From JACPUX01 sp964517465 (lineage in GTDB: Bacteria > Pseudomonadota > Gammaproteobacteria > Burkholderiales > Casimicrobiaceae): 64,000 bases of DNA. Location of the stretch: positions 1-64,000 of the forward strand of contig CAZFEK010000023.1 of NCBI GenBank assembly GCA_964517465.1, written 5' to 3'. The notes beneath the pieces are model-generated. The model saw only the letters and a list, made by a program, of their open reading frames with translations, was not told the DNA's origin and did not search any database. This document shows positions 22,724-32,812 of the stretch, one piece after another. The translations under genes and the position numbers were made by a program. The number at the start of each line of letters is the position of its first letter. The first letter of the stretch is position 1.

Positions 22724-25546
22724 ATGGAACTCGCCAAGAGTTTTGAGCCTCACTCCATCGAGGCGCACTGGTACCCCATCTGGGAACAACAAGGCCAGTT
22801 CAAGCCGGCCATGAATGGCGCACCGGCTTATTGCATACAATTGCCCCCGCCCAATGTCACCGGCACCTTGCACATGGGGCATGCCTTCCAGCACACGCTG
22901 ATGGATACGCTGATTCGGTATCACCGCATGAAGGGCGACAACACCCTTTGGCAGTTGGGCACCGATCATGCCGGCATCGCCACCCAAATCGTGGTGGAGA
23001 ACCAATTACGCGCCAAGGGCGAGTCGCGGCACGATTTGGGACGCGAAGCTTTCGTCGCGCGGGTGTGGCAATGGAAAGAGGAATCCGGGTCCACCATTAC
23101 GCAGCAAATGCGGCGCCTGGGCGTTTCCGGCGACTGGACCCGCGCCCGCTTCACCATGGACGAAGGCCTGTCCCGCGCAGTGCTCGAAACCTTCGTCCGC
23201 TTGTACGAAGACGGTCTGATTTACCGCGGCAAGCGCCTGGTCAATTGGGATCCCAAGCTGGGCACGGCGGTGTCCGACCTCGAAGTGGATACCGAGGAAG
23301 AGCAGGGCAAGATCTGGGAAATCCGCTACCCGCTTGCCGAAAGCGATGGCGCGCTGGTCGTGGCAACCACCCGCCCCGAGACGCTGCTGGGCGACGTCGC
23401 CGTGGCCGTGCACCCCGAGGACGAACGCTACGCCGCCTTGGTCGGCAAGCAAGTCGTGCTGCCGCTCACGGGCCGAACCATCCCGGTGATTGCCGACGCC
23501 TATGTCGATCGGGAATTTGGCACCGGATGCGTCAAGATCACGCCGGCTCACGACTTCAACGATTTCGCCATCGGCCAGCGCCATGGCTTGGTGCCGATCA
23601 GCGTGCTCACGCTCGACGCGCGGATCAACGAAAACGCTCCTGAGAAATACCGCGGTCTCGACCGCTACGAGGCGCGCAAAGCGGTGCTGGCCGATTTGAG
23701 CGCCCAAGGACTGCTGGCCGGCGAAAAAGCGCACAAGATGATGGTGCCGCGCTGCGGGCGGACAGGCGAAGTAGTCGAACCCATGCTTACCGACCAGTGG
23801 TTCGTGGCAACGACCAAGCCCGCACCCAAGAATCATCCGTTCTTTCCCGGCAAAAGCATCCAAGATCTATGCCTCGAAGCCGTCGGCCAAGGTCTGCAAG
23901 GAGCGCCGGCAGGGGAGGGAGAAACGGTTCGTTTCGTGCCGGATTCCTGGCTCTCGACTTATTTGCACTGGATCAACCACATCCAGGATTGGTGTATTTC
24001 TCGCCAGCTCTGGTGGGGACACCGTATTCCCGCCTGGTACGATGAGGCCGGAAATATCTATGTTGCGCGCGATGAAGCCGCGGCGCGGGCGCAAGCGGCG
24101 GCGAAATTGGGGCGCGCGCCAGCAAGTTTGGTGCAAGAAGCCGATGTGCTCGACACCTGGTTCTCATCCGCCCTGTGGTGCCATTCCACTTTGGGCTGGC
24201 CGGACCAGACCGAAGAGCTGAGAGCCTTCCTGCCTTCTTCAGTGCTCATTACGGGCTTCGACATCATCTTCTTCTGGGTGGCGCGGATGGTGATGATGAC
24301 CACCTATTTCACCGGGCGTATTCCCTTCCACACCGTCTACATCAATGCCATCGTGCGCGACGCTGAAGGGCAGAAGATGTCGAAGTCCAAGGGCAACATC
24401 CTCGATCCCTTGGATCTCATCGATGGCGCCGATCTCGAAACCCTGGTTCAGAAGCGCACTTACGGGCTGATGCTGGAAAAGCAGCGCGCGTCCATCGAAG
24501 CGGCTACGCGGCGCCAGTTTCCCAAGGGAATACCGGCCTTCGGTACGGATGCGCTGCGCTTCACTTTTGCCTCCCTCGCCACGTTCAACCGCACGCTCAA
24601 TTTCGATCTCAACCGCTGTGAAGGTTACCGGAATTTCTGCAACAAGCTCTGGAACGCGACGCGCTTCGTGCTGATGAATACCGAAGGCCGCGATTGCGGG
24701 CTCGATGAGACCCTGCCGGTGAAGCTCTCGGTCACCGACCGCTGGATCATCAGCCGTTTGCAGCGTGCCGAGGGGGAAGTGGCGGGATACCTCGAGGAAT
24801 ACCGCTTCGATCTGGCGGCACGGGCGATCTATGAATTCGTCTGGGACGAGTACTGCGATTGGTATGTCGAGCTCGCCAAGGTGCAGTTGAACGACCCCGA
24901 CCCGCAGACGCAGCGCGGGACGCGGCGGACGCTGGTGCGCGTGCTCGAAGCCATGCTGCGCCTGGCGCATCCGGTCATTCCATTCATCACCGAAGAGCTG
25001 TGGCAAAAGCTTGCACCTCTGGCCGGGAAAAGCGGTGCGTCGATTTCCACACAGAACTACCCCGTTGCCGAAACCGCGAAAACCGATGCCCAAGCGGAGA
25101 GCGAAATTCTCGTTCTCAAAGCGCTGGTCGACGCTTGCCGAACCTTGCGCGGGGAAATGGGGATTTCTCCGGCGCAGAAAGTGCCCCTGATAGCCGTCGG
25201 GAATGAGGCCAAGCTTGCGGAGTTCGCGCCTTACCTCCAGCCCTTGGCCAAGGTTTCGGACCTTTGCATCGCCAAAGAATTGCCGCACTCGGAAGCGCCG
25301 GTACAAGTGGTCGGTGAATACCGCCTGATGCTCAAGATCGAAATCGATATCGCGGCGGAACGCGAGCGGCTCAACAAAGAAATCGGCCGCCTTGCCGCAG
25401 AAGTCGCCAAGGCGGAGGGCAGCCTCGGCAACCAGAACTTCGTCGCCCGCGCGCCGGCTGCAGTCGTGGCGCAGATGCGCGAGCGCCTGGCTGGTTTTCG
25501 CGACACGCTGGCGAGCTTGCGGGCGCAACTGGAGCGCCTGAAATAA
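22724..25546 (+). CDS. valS: Valyl-tRNA synthetase
   Basis: 940 residues, class I synthetase. The HIGH motif appears as HMGH (50-53) and the KMSKS motif is exact at 551-555. The editing domain (CP1) lies between, containing the TTRPETLLGD segment; the C-terminal 70 residues form a coiled-coil arm (AERERLNKEIGRLAAEVAKAEG). Charges tRNA-Val in the cytoplasm. Eighty bases follow the unknown gene; a conserved pepA-holC-x-valS order. Confidence 0.98.
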   Translation: MELAKSFEPHSIEAHWYPIWEQQGQFKPAMNGAPAYCIQLPPPNVTGTLHMGHAFQHTLMDTLIRYHRMKGDNTLWQLGTDHAGIATQIVVENQLRAKGESRHDLGREAFVARVWQWKEESGSTITQQMRRLGVSGDWTRARFTMDEGLSRAVLETFVRLYEDGLIYRGKRLVNWDPKLGTAVSDLEVDTEEEQGKIWEIRYPLAESDGALVVATTRPETLLGDVAVAVHPEDERYAALVGKQVVLPLTGRTIPVIADAYVDREFGTGCVKITPAHDFNDFAIGQRHGLVPISVLTLDARINENAPEKYRGLDRYEARKAVLADLSAQGLLAGEKAHKMMVPRCGRTGEVVEPMLTDQWFVATTKPAPKNHPFFPGKSIQDLCLEAVGQGLQGAPAGEGETVRFVPDSWLSTYLHWINHIQDWCISRQLWWGHRIPAWYDEAGNIYVARDEAAARAQAAAKLGRAPASLVQEADVLDTWFSSALWCHSTLGWPDQTEELRAFLPSSVLITGFDIIFFWVARMVMMTTYFTGRIPFHTVYINAIVRDAEGQKMSKSKGNILDPLDLIDGADLETLVQKRTYGLMLEKQRASIEAATRRQFPKGIPAFGTDALRFTFASLATFNRTLNFDLNRCEGYRNFCNKLWNATRFVLMNTEGRDCGLDETLPVKLSVTDRWIISRLQRAEGEVAGYLEEYRFDLAARAIYEFVWDEYCDWYVELAKVQLNDPDPQTQRGTRRTLVRVLEAMLRLAHPVIPFITEELWQKLAPLAGKSGASISTQNYPVAETAKTDAQAESEILVLKALVDACRTLRGEMGISPAQKVPLIAVGNEAKLAEFAPYLQPLAKVSDLCIAKELPHSEAPVQVVGEYRLMLKIEIDIAAERERLNKEIGRLAAEVAKAEGSLGNQNFVARAPAAVVAQMRERLAGFRDTLASLRAQLERLK

Positions 25547-25560
25547 GCGAGGGGCGCGCG

Positions 25561-26829
25561 ATGCGGCGGCCACCGCGAGCGCACCCCTTTCGGGCCTTGG
25601 CCGCGCCGAATTTCCGGTTGTTCTTCGCCGGCCAGGGTTTGTCGTTGATTGGCACCTGGTTGCAACAGGTGGCGCTCTCCTGGCTGGTCTATCGCCTCAC
25701 GGGCTCGGCGTTGCTTTTGGGCCTGACGGCATTTCTGGGCAATATTGCCATCTTCTTGCTCGGCCCCGTTGCCGGGGTTTTCACCGATCGCGTGGACAAA
25801 CGCCGAGCGGTGCTCTGCTTGCAAGCGGCGATGGCGGTGCAAGCGGCCCTCTTGGCGGCACTCACCGCTTTCGATCTCATCGCCGTTTGGCACATCCTTC
25901 TCCTTGCCGCCTGCCTGGGGGTGATGTCCGCCTTCGATTTGCCCCTGCGTCAGGCCTTGATGGTGCATTTGGTCGAGGATCGCAGCTTGCTGTCCAACGG
26001 CATCGCGCTCAATTCTTTGCTGGTGAACAGCGCGCGGGTAATCGGCCCCGCGATCGCCGGCTTGGTCGTGGCGTGGGTCGGGGAAGCCTGGTGTTTCGCA
26101 TTGAATGCCACAAGTTTCATTGCCGTGATCTTTGCGCTGGCCGCAATGAAATGGACCACGCCCCCGCCGCCAGCCGCGCGTCATGGCTGGTGGGGAAGTT
26201 TCAAGGAAGGCGCGGCGTATGCCTTCGGTTTCGCGCCGATACGCGCCGCGCTTTTCTTGCTCGCCGGTCTCGCCTATTGCGTTGCGCCCTACACCACGCT
26301 GATGCCGGTGTTCGCCAAAGATGTGTTCGGCGGCGGGCCGCATACCTTGGGCAGCCTTTTGTCCGCGGCTGGTGCGGGTGCCTTGGCCGGCACACTTTAT
26401 CTTGCCGGCCGCAGCAGCACCCGGCATCTCGATGTGGTCATCGTGCGCGCCGTTTTTGCCGCCGCGCTGGGCTTATTGCTCTTCGCCTTCTGTCCCTGGT
26501 ACCTGCTGGCGCTGCCCTTGCTGTTCATTGCCGGGGGCGGGGTGATCATTGCCGCCGCCGCGATCAACACCATTGTGCAAACCGTAGTCGAGGACGACAA
26601 ACGCGGCCGGGTGATGAGCTACTACACCATGGCTTTCGTGGGGGTTGCGCCGATCGGGAGTTTGGTTGCCGGCGCCGTGGCACGCGCCTGGTCCGCTTCG
26701 TGGGCGATCGCTATCAACGGGGTCTTGTGTTTCTTGCTGGCCTGGTGGTTCGGGGCGCAGCTGCCTCGCTTGCGCGCCGCCATACGGCCGGCTTATGAGC
26801 GCCTCGGCTTGGTTCCCGGCAAGCGGTGA
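25561..26829 (+). CDS. MFS transporter, probable exporter
   Basis: 422 residues with about twelve membrane helices. The motif-A loop between helices 2 and 3 is visible as GVFTDRVDKRRAV. The N-terminal FRALAAPNFRLFFAGQGLSLIGTWLQQVALSWLVYRLTGS is typical of the EntS-like/MFS_3 group, many members of which export siderophores or drugs; the substrate cannot be deduced. Starts 14 bases after valS. Its TGA abuts the stop of the convergent oxidoreductase, the two forming TGATCA with no gap. Confidence 0.9.
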   Translation: MRRPPRAHPFRALAAPNFRLFFAGQGLSLIGTWLQQVALSWLVYRLTGSALLLGLTAFLGNIAIFLLGPVAGVFTDRVDKRRAVLCLQAAMAVQAALLAALTAFDLIAVWHILLLAACLGVMSAFDLPLRQALMVHLVEDRSLLSNGIALNSLLVNSARVIGPAIAGLVVAWVGEAWCFALNATSFIAVIFALAAMKWTTPPPPAARHGWWGSFKEGAAYAFGFAPIRAALFLLAGLAYCVAPYTTLMPVFAKDVFGGGPHTLGSLLSAAGAGALAGTLYLAGRSSTRHLDVVIVRAVFAAALGLLLFAFCPWYLLALPLLFIAGGGVIIAAAAINTIVQTVVEDDKRGRVMSYYTMAFVGVAPIGSLVAGAVARAWSASWAIAINGVLCFLLAWWFGAQLPRLRAAIRPAYERLGLVPGKR

Positions 26830-28908
26830 TCAGCTCGCGGCAACCTCGATCAAGACATCGTAGAAGGCCGCGGTCCCACCCAAGTCGGTTAACTTTTGCG
26901 AGGTCACTTCGTTGACGTTGCGTCCATCCGGAGAAAGTTTTTTCCACCAGATCGAGGGCGACATCGCTACGCCCGGCCGCACCCGCTCCGAAACAACGAG
27001 TTTCGCCCGATATTCGCCGCGATCGTTGAATACCCTCACCCAGCTTCCATCGGCAAGTCCGCGAGGCATCGCATCGTCTGCATGGAGTTCGAGGCGAGGC
27101 TCTCCTTCTTCTTCGCGAAAGCGAGGTAAGTGCCCAAAAGAGGAATTGAGAAAATTGCGCGCCGGCGGCGAGATCAGGGCCAGCGGATAACGCCGGGCGA
27201 GTTCTGGGGCCGATTGCACGGACTCGTGCGGAGGCGTGTAGGCGGGCAGCGGGTCCACGCCCTGCGCCGCGAGGGTTTCGCTGTAGAACTCGCATTTGCC
27301 CGAGGGGGTTAAGAACTTCCCTTCGGCAAACGGGGCGTAGCTTTCGGGCACGGTAAGTCTCGCCCAGCCGCGCTGCATCAGTGTCGCCCAGTCCACCGAG
27401 CGCAAGCGCGGGTGGTCCCACTGGAAAGCTTGGCGGGCGATTTCCTGGTCGCTTTCGAAGAGCGCCGCTTCCTTGAAGCCCATTCTCGCCGCGAGCAGAC
27501 GAAACACCTCGCTATTGGGCTTGGCTTCCCCCAGAGGCGGGATTGCCGGGTGATTCACCAGCACGTACAAATGCCCATACGACTTGTGGATGTCGAAGTG
27601 TTCGAGCTGCGTCGTGGCCGGCAGCACGATGTCGGCGTAATCCGCAGTATCGGTGAGGAAGCTGTCGTGCACGACGGTAAAGAGATCGTCCCGCAAGAAG
27701 CCCTGCACTACCTTGCGACTCTCGGGTGCGACGGCGACCGGGTTGGAGTTGTAAACATAAAGAGCGCGGATGGGCGGGCTTGCCTCCAGCAACGCATTGC
27801 CGATCGCCGACATATTGACGTGCCTTGGCCGATTGGGCAGCAGATCGGGGCGTTCCAGCGCAGCCGTGTTCATCGGGTAGGTTCCCGAGGTCGAAAGCAA
27901 GATGCCGCCCGCAGCTTGGCGCCAATCTCCGGTCAGGGCCGGGAGGCAAGCGATGGTGCGCATCGCCATGCCGCCGCCGCCATGGCGCTGCAGACCATAA
28001 TTCACGCGAATTGCCGCGGGTCGAATGCGGCCGTAGTCGGAGGCCAGGTTTTCGATCGCGTCGATTTTGAGGCCGGTGATGCTTGCGGCACGTTCCGGCG
28101 TCCATAGGGCGACGCGCTCCTTGAGCGCTTCGAAGCCCAGGGTGAATTGCGCGATGTATTCGTGGTCCAGGTGCTCATCGCGGATCAGACAATGCATCAA
28201 AGCCAGCGCCAATGCTGCATCGGTGCCAGGCAGAGGCGCGAGGTGCTCATCGCACTTGTCTGCCGACTGGCTGCGATAGGGGTCGATGGCGATCAGTTTT
28301 GCGCCTCGCCGCTTGGCCTCCTGAACCTTGCGCCAAAGGTGCAGGTTCGACACCACCGGATTGGTGCCCCAGAGTATGATCAGCCGCGCCTCGGCGAAGC
28401 GCTCGGGATCGGTGCCTATCGTGGCGCCTATGGTGGCGCGATAACCTTCGAATCCGGCCGAGGCGCAGATGGTTCGATCAAGGATGGAGGCGCCCAGGCG
28501 ATGAAAAAAGCGCCGGTCCATGCCCGCGCTTTGCACCAAGCCCATCGTGCCGGCATAACTATAGGGCACGATCGCTTCGGGCCCCTCAGCGGACTGCGCG
28601 ATCGCTTTGAACCGCGAGGCGATGGTATCGAGCGCTTCATCCCAGGTGATGCGCGTGAATTGTCCCTTGCCCTTGGGGCCAACGCGCTTCAAAGGGTGGA
28701 GCAAGCGCTGGTCGCTGTAGGTGCGCTCGAGATAACGCGCAACCTTGGTGCAGAGCACGCCGGCGGTGGTGGGGTGGTCTTTGGCACCCTCGACGGACAC
28801 CGCGCGACCGTTGACGACGGAGGTGATCAAGGCGCAGGTGTCAGGGCAGTCATGGGGGCAGGCGCCCCGGACAGCGTTGGTCGCAGTCGCGCCAGCGTGG
28901 GCGGCCAA
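26830..28908 (-). CDS. Molybdopterin oxidoreductase (DMSO reductase family), orphan
   Basis: 692 residues. An N-terminal [4Fe-4S] site is formed by Cys17, Cys21, Cys25 and Cys53 (CPHDCPDTC then GVLC), followed by the bis-MGD domains (ITWDEALDTIASRF, IILWGTNPVVSNLHLW, DIVLPATTQLEHFD) and the C-terminal dinucleotide-binding domain. No twin-arginine signal, so it should be cytoplasmic. No iron-sulfur or membrane subunit adjoins it. It starts three bases after the rhlE stop, so it shares that transcript. Substrate unknown; residues typical of formate dehydrogenase or nitrate reductase could not be assigned. Confidence 0.88.
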   Translation of the reverse strand: MAAHAGATATNAVRGACPHDCPDTCALITSVVNGRAVSVEGAKDHPTTAGVLCTKVARYLERTYSDQRLLHPLKRVGPKGKGQFTRITWDEALDTIASRFKAIAQSAEGPEAIVPYSYAGTMGLVQSAGMDRRFFHRLGASILDRTICASAGFEGYRATIGATIGTDPERFAEARLIILWGTNPVVSNLHLWRKVQEAKRRGAKLIAIDPYRSQSADKCDEHLAPLPGTDAALALALMHCLIRDEHLDHEYIAQFTLGFEALKERVALWTPERAASITGLKIDAIENLASDYGRIRPAAIRVNYGLQRHGGGGMAMRTIACLPALTGDWRQAAGGILLSTSGTYPMNTAALERPDLLPNRPRHVNMSAIGNALLEASPPIRALYVYNSNPVAVAPESRKVVQGFLRDDLFTVVHDSFLTDTADYADIVLPATTQLEHFDIHKSYGHLYVLVNHPAIPPLGEAKPNSEVFRLLAARMGFKEAALFESDQEIARQAFQWDHPRLRSVDWATLMQRGWARLTVPESYAPFAEGKFLTPSGKCEFYSETLAAQGVDPLPAYTPPHESVQSAPELARRYPLALISPPARNFLNSSFGHLPRFREEEGEPRLELHADDAMPRGLADGSWVRVFNDRGEYRAKLVVSERVRPGVAMSPSIWWKKLSPDGRNVNEVTSQKLTDLGGTAAFYDVLIEVAAS

Positions 28909-28911
28909 GCT

Positions 28912-30345
28912 TCAGGCCCCTTGTGCGGCGGGTGCTGAACCGGAGGCAGAGTCGGCCGGGGAATTGCTCTTGGTTTCGGCCTCCAGCTCGACCCGCGGCG
29001 GCTTCATCAGCAAGGCCGCCACTTGCTTGCCACGTCGCGCCGGCAAAGGCGGCAATTCGATGCTTCCGGAGGCGAGCGCAACCGAGCGCCCCGCGCCGCG
29101 CGCAGGCGGGCATTGATCAGGATTGCGATCGAAGTGGCTCTTGTCGCGCGTGGGTGCAACACCGCCCCAAGCAGGAGCGGGTTGGCGGGGCAGTCGCGAT
29201 TCGCTTTTCAAATCGGGCAGAGTCTCGCGCGGCAGGCTGCGCTTCAAAAGGCGCTCGATTTCGGTGAGCAAGCGCTCTTCGTCCTGGCCGACGATGGAGA
29301 TGGCCACGCCGCTGGCGCCCGCTCGCCCAGTGCGGCCAATGCGATGGATGTAATCTTCGGGCACATAGGGCAGCTCGAAATTGAACACCAAGGGCAGTTC
29401 TTCGATATCCAGCCCGCGCGCGGCCACATCGGTGGCGACCAACACGCGGATTTTGCCGTCCTTGAATGCCTCAAGCGCTTCGATACGCGCTAGCTGACTC
29501 TTGTCGCCGTGTATGGCGGTGGCGGCGAAACCTGCCTTTTCCAGTTGGCGAGCGAGGCGCCCGGCGCCTTGTTTGGTGCGCATGAAAACCAAGGCCTGTT
29601 CTTCGCCCCGATCGTGCAGGAGCTGTTCGAGCAAGGCGCGTTTGGCATCAGGCTTGCAAACGTAGGCGAGCTGGGTCACGGTTTCCGCCGCGGTGTTGCG
29701 TTTGGCAACCTCGATCAACTCCGGCTGATTCAAGAGCTGATCGGCAAGTTTCTTGATCTCCACGGAAAAAGTGGCGGAAAAAAGCAGGTTCTGGCGGCGC
29801 GTCGGCAGCAAACCGATGATGCGCTTGATGTCCGGAATGAAACCCATGTCCAGCATGCGGTCGGCTTCATCCAGGACGAATATCTCCACCTGGTTGAGGT
29901 TGAGCGTTTTTTGCTGCACGTGGTCGAGCAAGCGCCCTGGGGTGGCGACCAGAAGTTCGACGCCCGCGCGCAAAGCTGCTTCCTGGGTGTCCATCCCCAC
30001 CCCCCCATAAACGACCGTGCCGCGCAGTCCGGTGTATTTTCCGTAGTCGCGAACGGACTCTTCGACCTGGATGGCGAGCTCGCGCGTGGGCGTCAGGATC
30101 AGGGCCCGCACCGGATGCCGAGCGGGGGAAGGACTGGTATTGGCATGCGGCAACAAGCGCTGCAGCATAGGCAGCGTGAAACCTGCCGTCTTGCCGGTGC
30201 CGGTTTGTGCGCCGCCCATGATGTCCTTGCCAGCCAGAATGGCCGGAATGGCCTTCGCCTGGATCGGCGTCGGAGTCACGTAGCCGCGTTCGGCCACGGC
30301 TTTGAGGATGTTCGGGTGGAGCCCGAGGGCGTCGAAAGTGGTCAT
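28912..30345 (-). CDS. rhlE: DEAD-box RNA helicase, RhlE type
   Basis: 477 residues from the ATG at 30345 (MTTFDALGLHPNILKAVAERGY), chosen because GGAGA precedes it. The motifs run in order: Q motif (TPTPIQAKAIP), Walker A AQTGTGKT (about 45-52), DEAD in VLDEADRML, SAT in LFSATF, and HRIGRTGRAG. The last 110 residues are a Pro/Arg-rich, low-complexity tail. It unwinds RNA in ribosome assembly or mRNA decay. Divergent from typA; the molybdoenzyme follows in the same direction. Confidence 0.93.
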   Translation of the reverse strand: MTTFDALGLHPNILKAVAERGYVTPTPIQAKAIPAILAGKDIMGGAQTGTGKTAGFTLPMLQRLLPHANTSPSPARHPVRALILTPTRELAIQVEESVRDYGKYTGLRGTVVYGGVGMDTQEAALRAGVELLVATPGRLLDHVQQKTLNLNQVEIFVLDEADRMLDMGFIPDIKRIIGLLPTRRQNLLFSATFSVEIKKLADQLLNQPELIEVAKRNTAAETVTQLAYVCKPDAKRALLEQLLHDRGEEQALVFMRTKQGAGRLARQLEKAGFAATAIHGDKSQLARIEALEAFKDGKIRVLVATDVAARGLDIEELPLVFNFELPYVPEDYIHRIGRTGRAGASGVAISIVGQDEERLLTEIERLLKRSLPRETLPDLKSESRLPRQPAPAWGGVAPTRDKSHFDRNPDQCPPARGAGRSVALASGSIELPPLPARRGKQVAALLMKPPRVELEAETKSNSPADSASGSAPAAQGA

Positions 30346-30547
30346 CGAGATGTCTCCGCATGCCGTTTCGCGCGGGCCCATGCAGCGGAGCGCAATTCAC
30401 CCCAGTACGCAGGGGCGGACGGAGAGGGCACTTGCGGTCGGCCGCTGGGCAGGGGCAGGCGGAGAAGCAAAAACAACATTCTAACACCGCCCGCGGTCGT
30501 AACGCGTGTTGAGCGTTAATCTTCTTTTCCGGTTATGCAGGCGAAAA

Positions 30548-30556
30548 TGCTATAAT
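30548..30556 (+). promoter_or_regulatory. Extended -10 promoter of typA
   Basis: TGC directly followed by a perfect TATAAT (30551-30556) makes an extended -10 element. No good -35 lies 16-18 bases upstream, which fits extended -10 promoters. The leader would be about 22 bases. It lies in the 239-base gap between divergent rhlE and typA. Confidence 0.65.
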
Positions 30557-30584
30557 TTAAAGCTTTTTTCCTTGGCCTGCCCCA

Positions 30585-32399
30585 ATGTCTCACGCCCTAC
30601 GCAACATCGCCATCATCGCCCACGTCGATCACGGCAAGACCACCCTGGTCGACAAGCTCCTGCATCAGGCCGGCACTTTTGCCGCGCACCAGCATGTGGC
30701 CGAGCGGGTGATGGACAGCAACGATCTCGAGCGCGAGCGGGGCATTACCATCCTGGCCAAGAACTGCGCCATCGAGTATCTGGGCACTCATATCAATATC
30801 GTCGATACTCCCGGACACGCCGATTTCGGGGGCGAAGTCGAGCGGGTTCTGTCCATGGTCGATGGCGTGCTGCTGCTCGTCGATGCGGTGGAAGGCCCGA
30901 TGCCGCAGACGCGCTTCGTCACCAAGAAGGCGCTGGCCCTGGGCTTGAAGCCCATCGTCGTGGTCAACAAAGTCGATCGCCCCGGCGCGCGGCCGGATTG
31001 GGTGGTGAATCAAACCTTTGAGCTATTCGACAAGCTGGGGGCCAGCGAAGAGCAGCTCGATTTCACCGTGGTTTTTGCCTCCGCCCTGGAGGGTTGGGCA
31101 AGTGCCGATCATTCGGCCCCCGGGACGGACCTGCGCCCCTTGTTTGAGGCCATCCTGTCCCATGTTCCGCCGCCCGCGGGTAATGCCGATGAGCCGCTGC
31201 AACTTCAGATCAGCGCCCTCGACTACTCTTCCTACGTCGGCCGCCTGGGCATAGGCCGCATTCGCCGCGGCGAGTTGAAGCCAGGACAAGAAGTGTTTGT
31301 TTTGCATGGCGATCAGGCGCCGCAGCGGGCCAAGATCGGGCAAGTGCTGGCATTTCGCGGCCTGGAGCGGGTTCCGATGGAAAGAGCCGCGGCGGGCGAC
31401 ATCGTCATGATCACCGGCATCGCCGAACTGGGGATAGGCACGACCCTGGCTGACGTCGAACACCCGGAGGCTCTGCCCATGATTGCCGTGGACGAGCCGA
31501 CCTTAGTGATGCAATTCCAGGTCAATACCTCGCCCTTGGCCGGGCAGGAAGGCAAGTTCGTGACCAGCCGCCAGGTTCGTGAGCGATTAGAAAAGGAACT
31601 GCTCACCAACGTGGCGCTGCGGGTAGAGGAGACGGCGGACACCGACGTCTTCATGGTTTCCGGCCGCGGGGAGTTGCATCTCACGATTCTCCTGGAAAAC
31701 ATGCGCCGCGAAGGTTACGAGCTTGCGGTCTCCAGACCGCGCGTGTTGCTCCGGGAAATCGGCGGGGTGAGCTGCGAGCCTTATGAAATGCTTACCGTGG
31801 ACGTTGAAGAGGCGCACCAGGGCGGAGTGATGGAGGCGCTGGGTTTTCGCCGCGGCGAACTGCACAACATGGAGTCCGATGCTCGCGGCCGCGTGCGCCT
31901 CGAATACCGCATTCCGGCCCGCGGCTTGATCGGTTTTCAGAACGAATTCCTCAACTTGACTCGTGGCACCGGTTTGATGAGCCACATCTTCGACGACTAT
32001 GCTCCGGTGCGCGGCGACATGCCGGAGCGGCGCAACGGCGTCCTGGTCTCGGCCGAAGACGGCGAGGCCGTAGCCTACGCGCTGTGGAAGCTGCAGGAGC
32101 GCGGCCGCATGTTCGTGAACCCCGGCGATCGACTGTACGAGGGCATGGTGATCGGCATTCACTCCCGCGACAACGATCTGGTGGTCAATCCGGTGAAGAC
32201 CAAGCAACTGACCAATATTCGTGCCGCCGGCAAGGACGAAGCCATTTTGCTCACGCCGCCGATTCGCCTGACGCTGGAATATGCCGTCGAATTCATCGCC
32301 GATGACGAATTAGTGGAGATTACGCCCAAAACCATACGCGTGCGCAAGCGCCACCTCAAGGAGCATGAGCGGCGCAAAGCCGCGCGAGGATCGGCCTGA
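30585..32399 (+). CDS. typA: Ribosome-associated GTPase TypA/BipA
   Basis: 604 residues. Translational GTPase: G1 AHVDHGKTT (12-20), switch region RGITILAKN, G3 DTPGHADF, G4 NKVD, then EF-G-like domains and the TypA-specific C-terminal domain (VNPVKTKQLTNIRAAGKDEAILLTPP). It supports 50S assembly and growth at low temperature. The start ATG lacks a clear Shine-Dalgarno sequence: the bases before it read CTTGGCCTGCCCCA. Confidence 0.97.
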   Translation: MSHALRNIAIIAHVDHGKTTLVDKLLHQAGTFAAHQHVAERVMDSNDLERERGITILAKNCAIEYLGTHINIVDTPGHADFGGEVERVLSMVDGVLLLVDAVEGPMPQTRFVTKKALALGLKPIVVVNKVDRPGARPDWVVNQTFELFDKLGASEEQLDFTVVFASALEGWASADHSAPGTDLRPLFEAILSHVPPPAGNADEPLQLQISALDYSSYVGRLGIGRIRRGELKPGQEVFVLHGDQAPQRAKIGQVLAFRGLERVPMERAAAGDIVMITGIAELGIGTTLADVEHPEALPMIAVDEPTLVMQFQVNTSPLAGQEGKFVTSRQVRERLEKELLTNVALRVEETADTDVFMVSGRGELHLTILLENMRREGYELAVSRPRVLLREIGGVSCEPYEMLTVDVEEAHQGGVMEALGFRRGELHNMESDARGRVRLEYRIPARGLIGFQNEFLNLTRGTGLMSHIFDDYAPVRGDMPERRNGVLVSAEDGEAVAYALWKLQERGRMFVNPGDRLYEGMVIGIHSRDNDLVVNPVKTKQLTNIRAAGKDEAILLTPPIRLTLEYAVEFIADDELVEITPKTIRVRKRHLKEHERRKAARGSA

Positions 32400-32482
32400 T
32401 ACAGCGCGGCGCTGGGTTCACCATGTCCTGGGTCAGAAAAAACCGATATCATTGACAAGTTGACTGACTCTCGAATCGGGTG

Positions 32483-32806
32483 ATGGCAGAAGAACAGCGA
32501 AAGTTTCCGCGCCGACCGCTCAAGCGCCAAGCGCGGGTAATCACCCGCAACAACCCTCCCGTGAACGGGATGACCTTGGACGTTTCCGCGGGCGGGGTGT
32601 GCCTGATACTCGAACGGCAATTGCCCGCCGGCGCGCCCTGTGCGGTGAGTTTCGACATCCCGGTCAATGCCTTCAAGCAAAGCGTTTCCGCGGTTGCACG
32701 CGTCGCCTGGTCGATTTGCGGCAGCGAGGGCTTCAAAACCGGGCTGCAGTTCACCGAAATCGATCCGGCCAGCGCAACCGCCATCGCCCGCTACGTTGCC
32801 GGCTGA
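32483..32806 (+). CDS. Single-domain PilZ protein
   Basis: 107 residues consisting only of a PilZ domain. The c-di-GMP-binding residues are present: Arg11 and Arg15 (RxxxR in RRPLKR) and the DxSxxG motif at Asp33, Ser35, Gly38 (LDVSAGGV). It should bind the dinucleotide in the cytoplasm and act as an adaptor; the effector is unknown. A GTG one codon earlier is an alternative start. It ends seven bases before the end of the convergent LytTR regulator. Confidence 0.92.
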   Translation: MAEEQRKFPRRPLKRQARVITRNNPPVNGMTLDVSAGGVCLILERQLPAGAPCAVSFDIPVNAFKQSVSAVARVAWSICGSEGFKTGLQFTEIDPASATAIARYVAG

Positions 32807-32812
32807 GGATAT

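Noticed and set aside
26830..28908. Formate dehydrogenase or nitrate reductase
   Set aside because: No partner subunits, no Tat signal, and the N-terminal motif fits a broader unassigned branch of the family.
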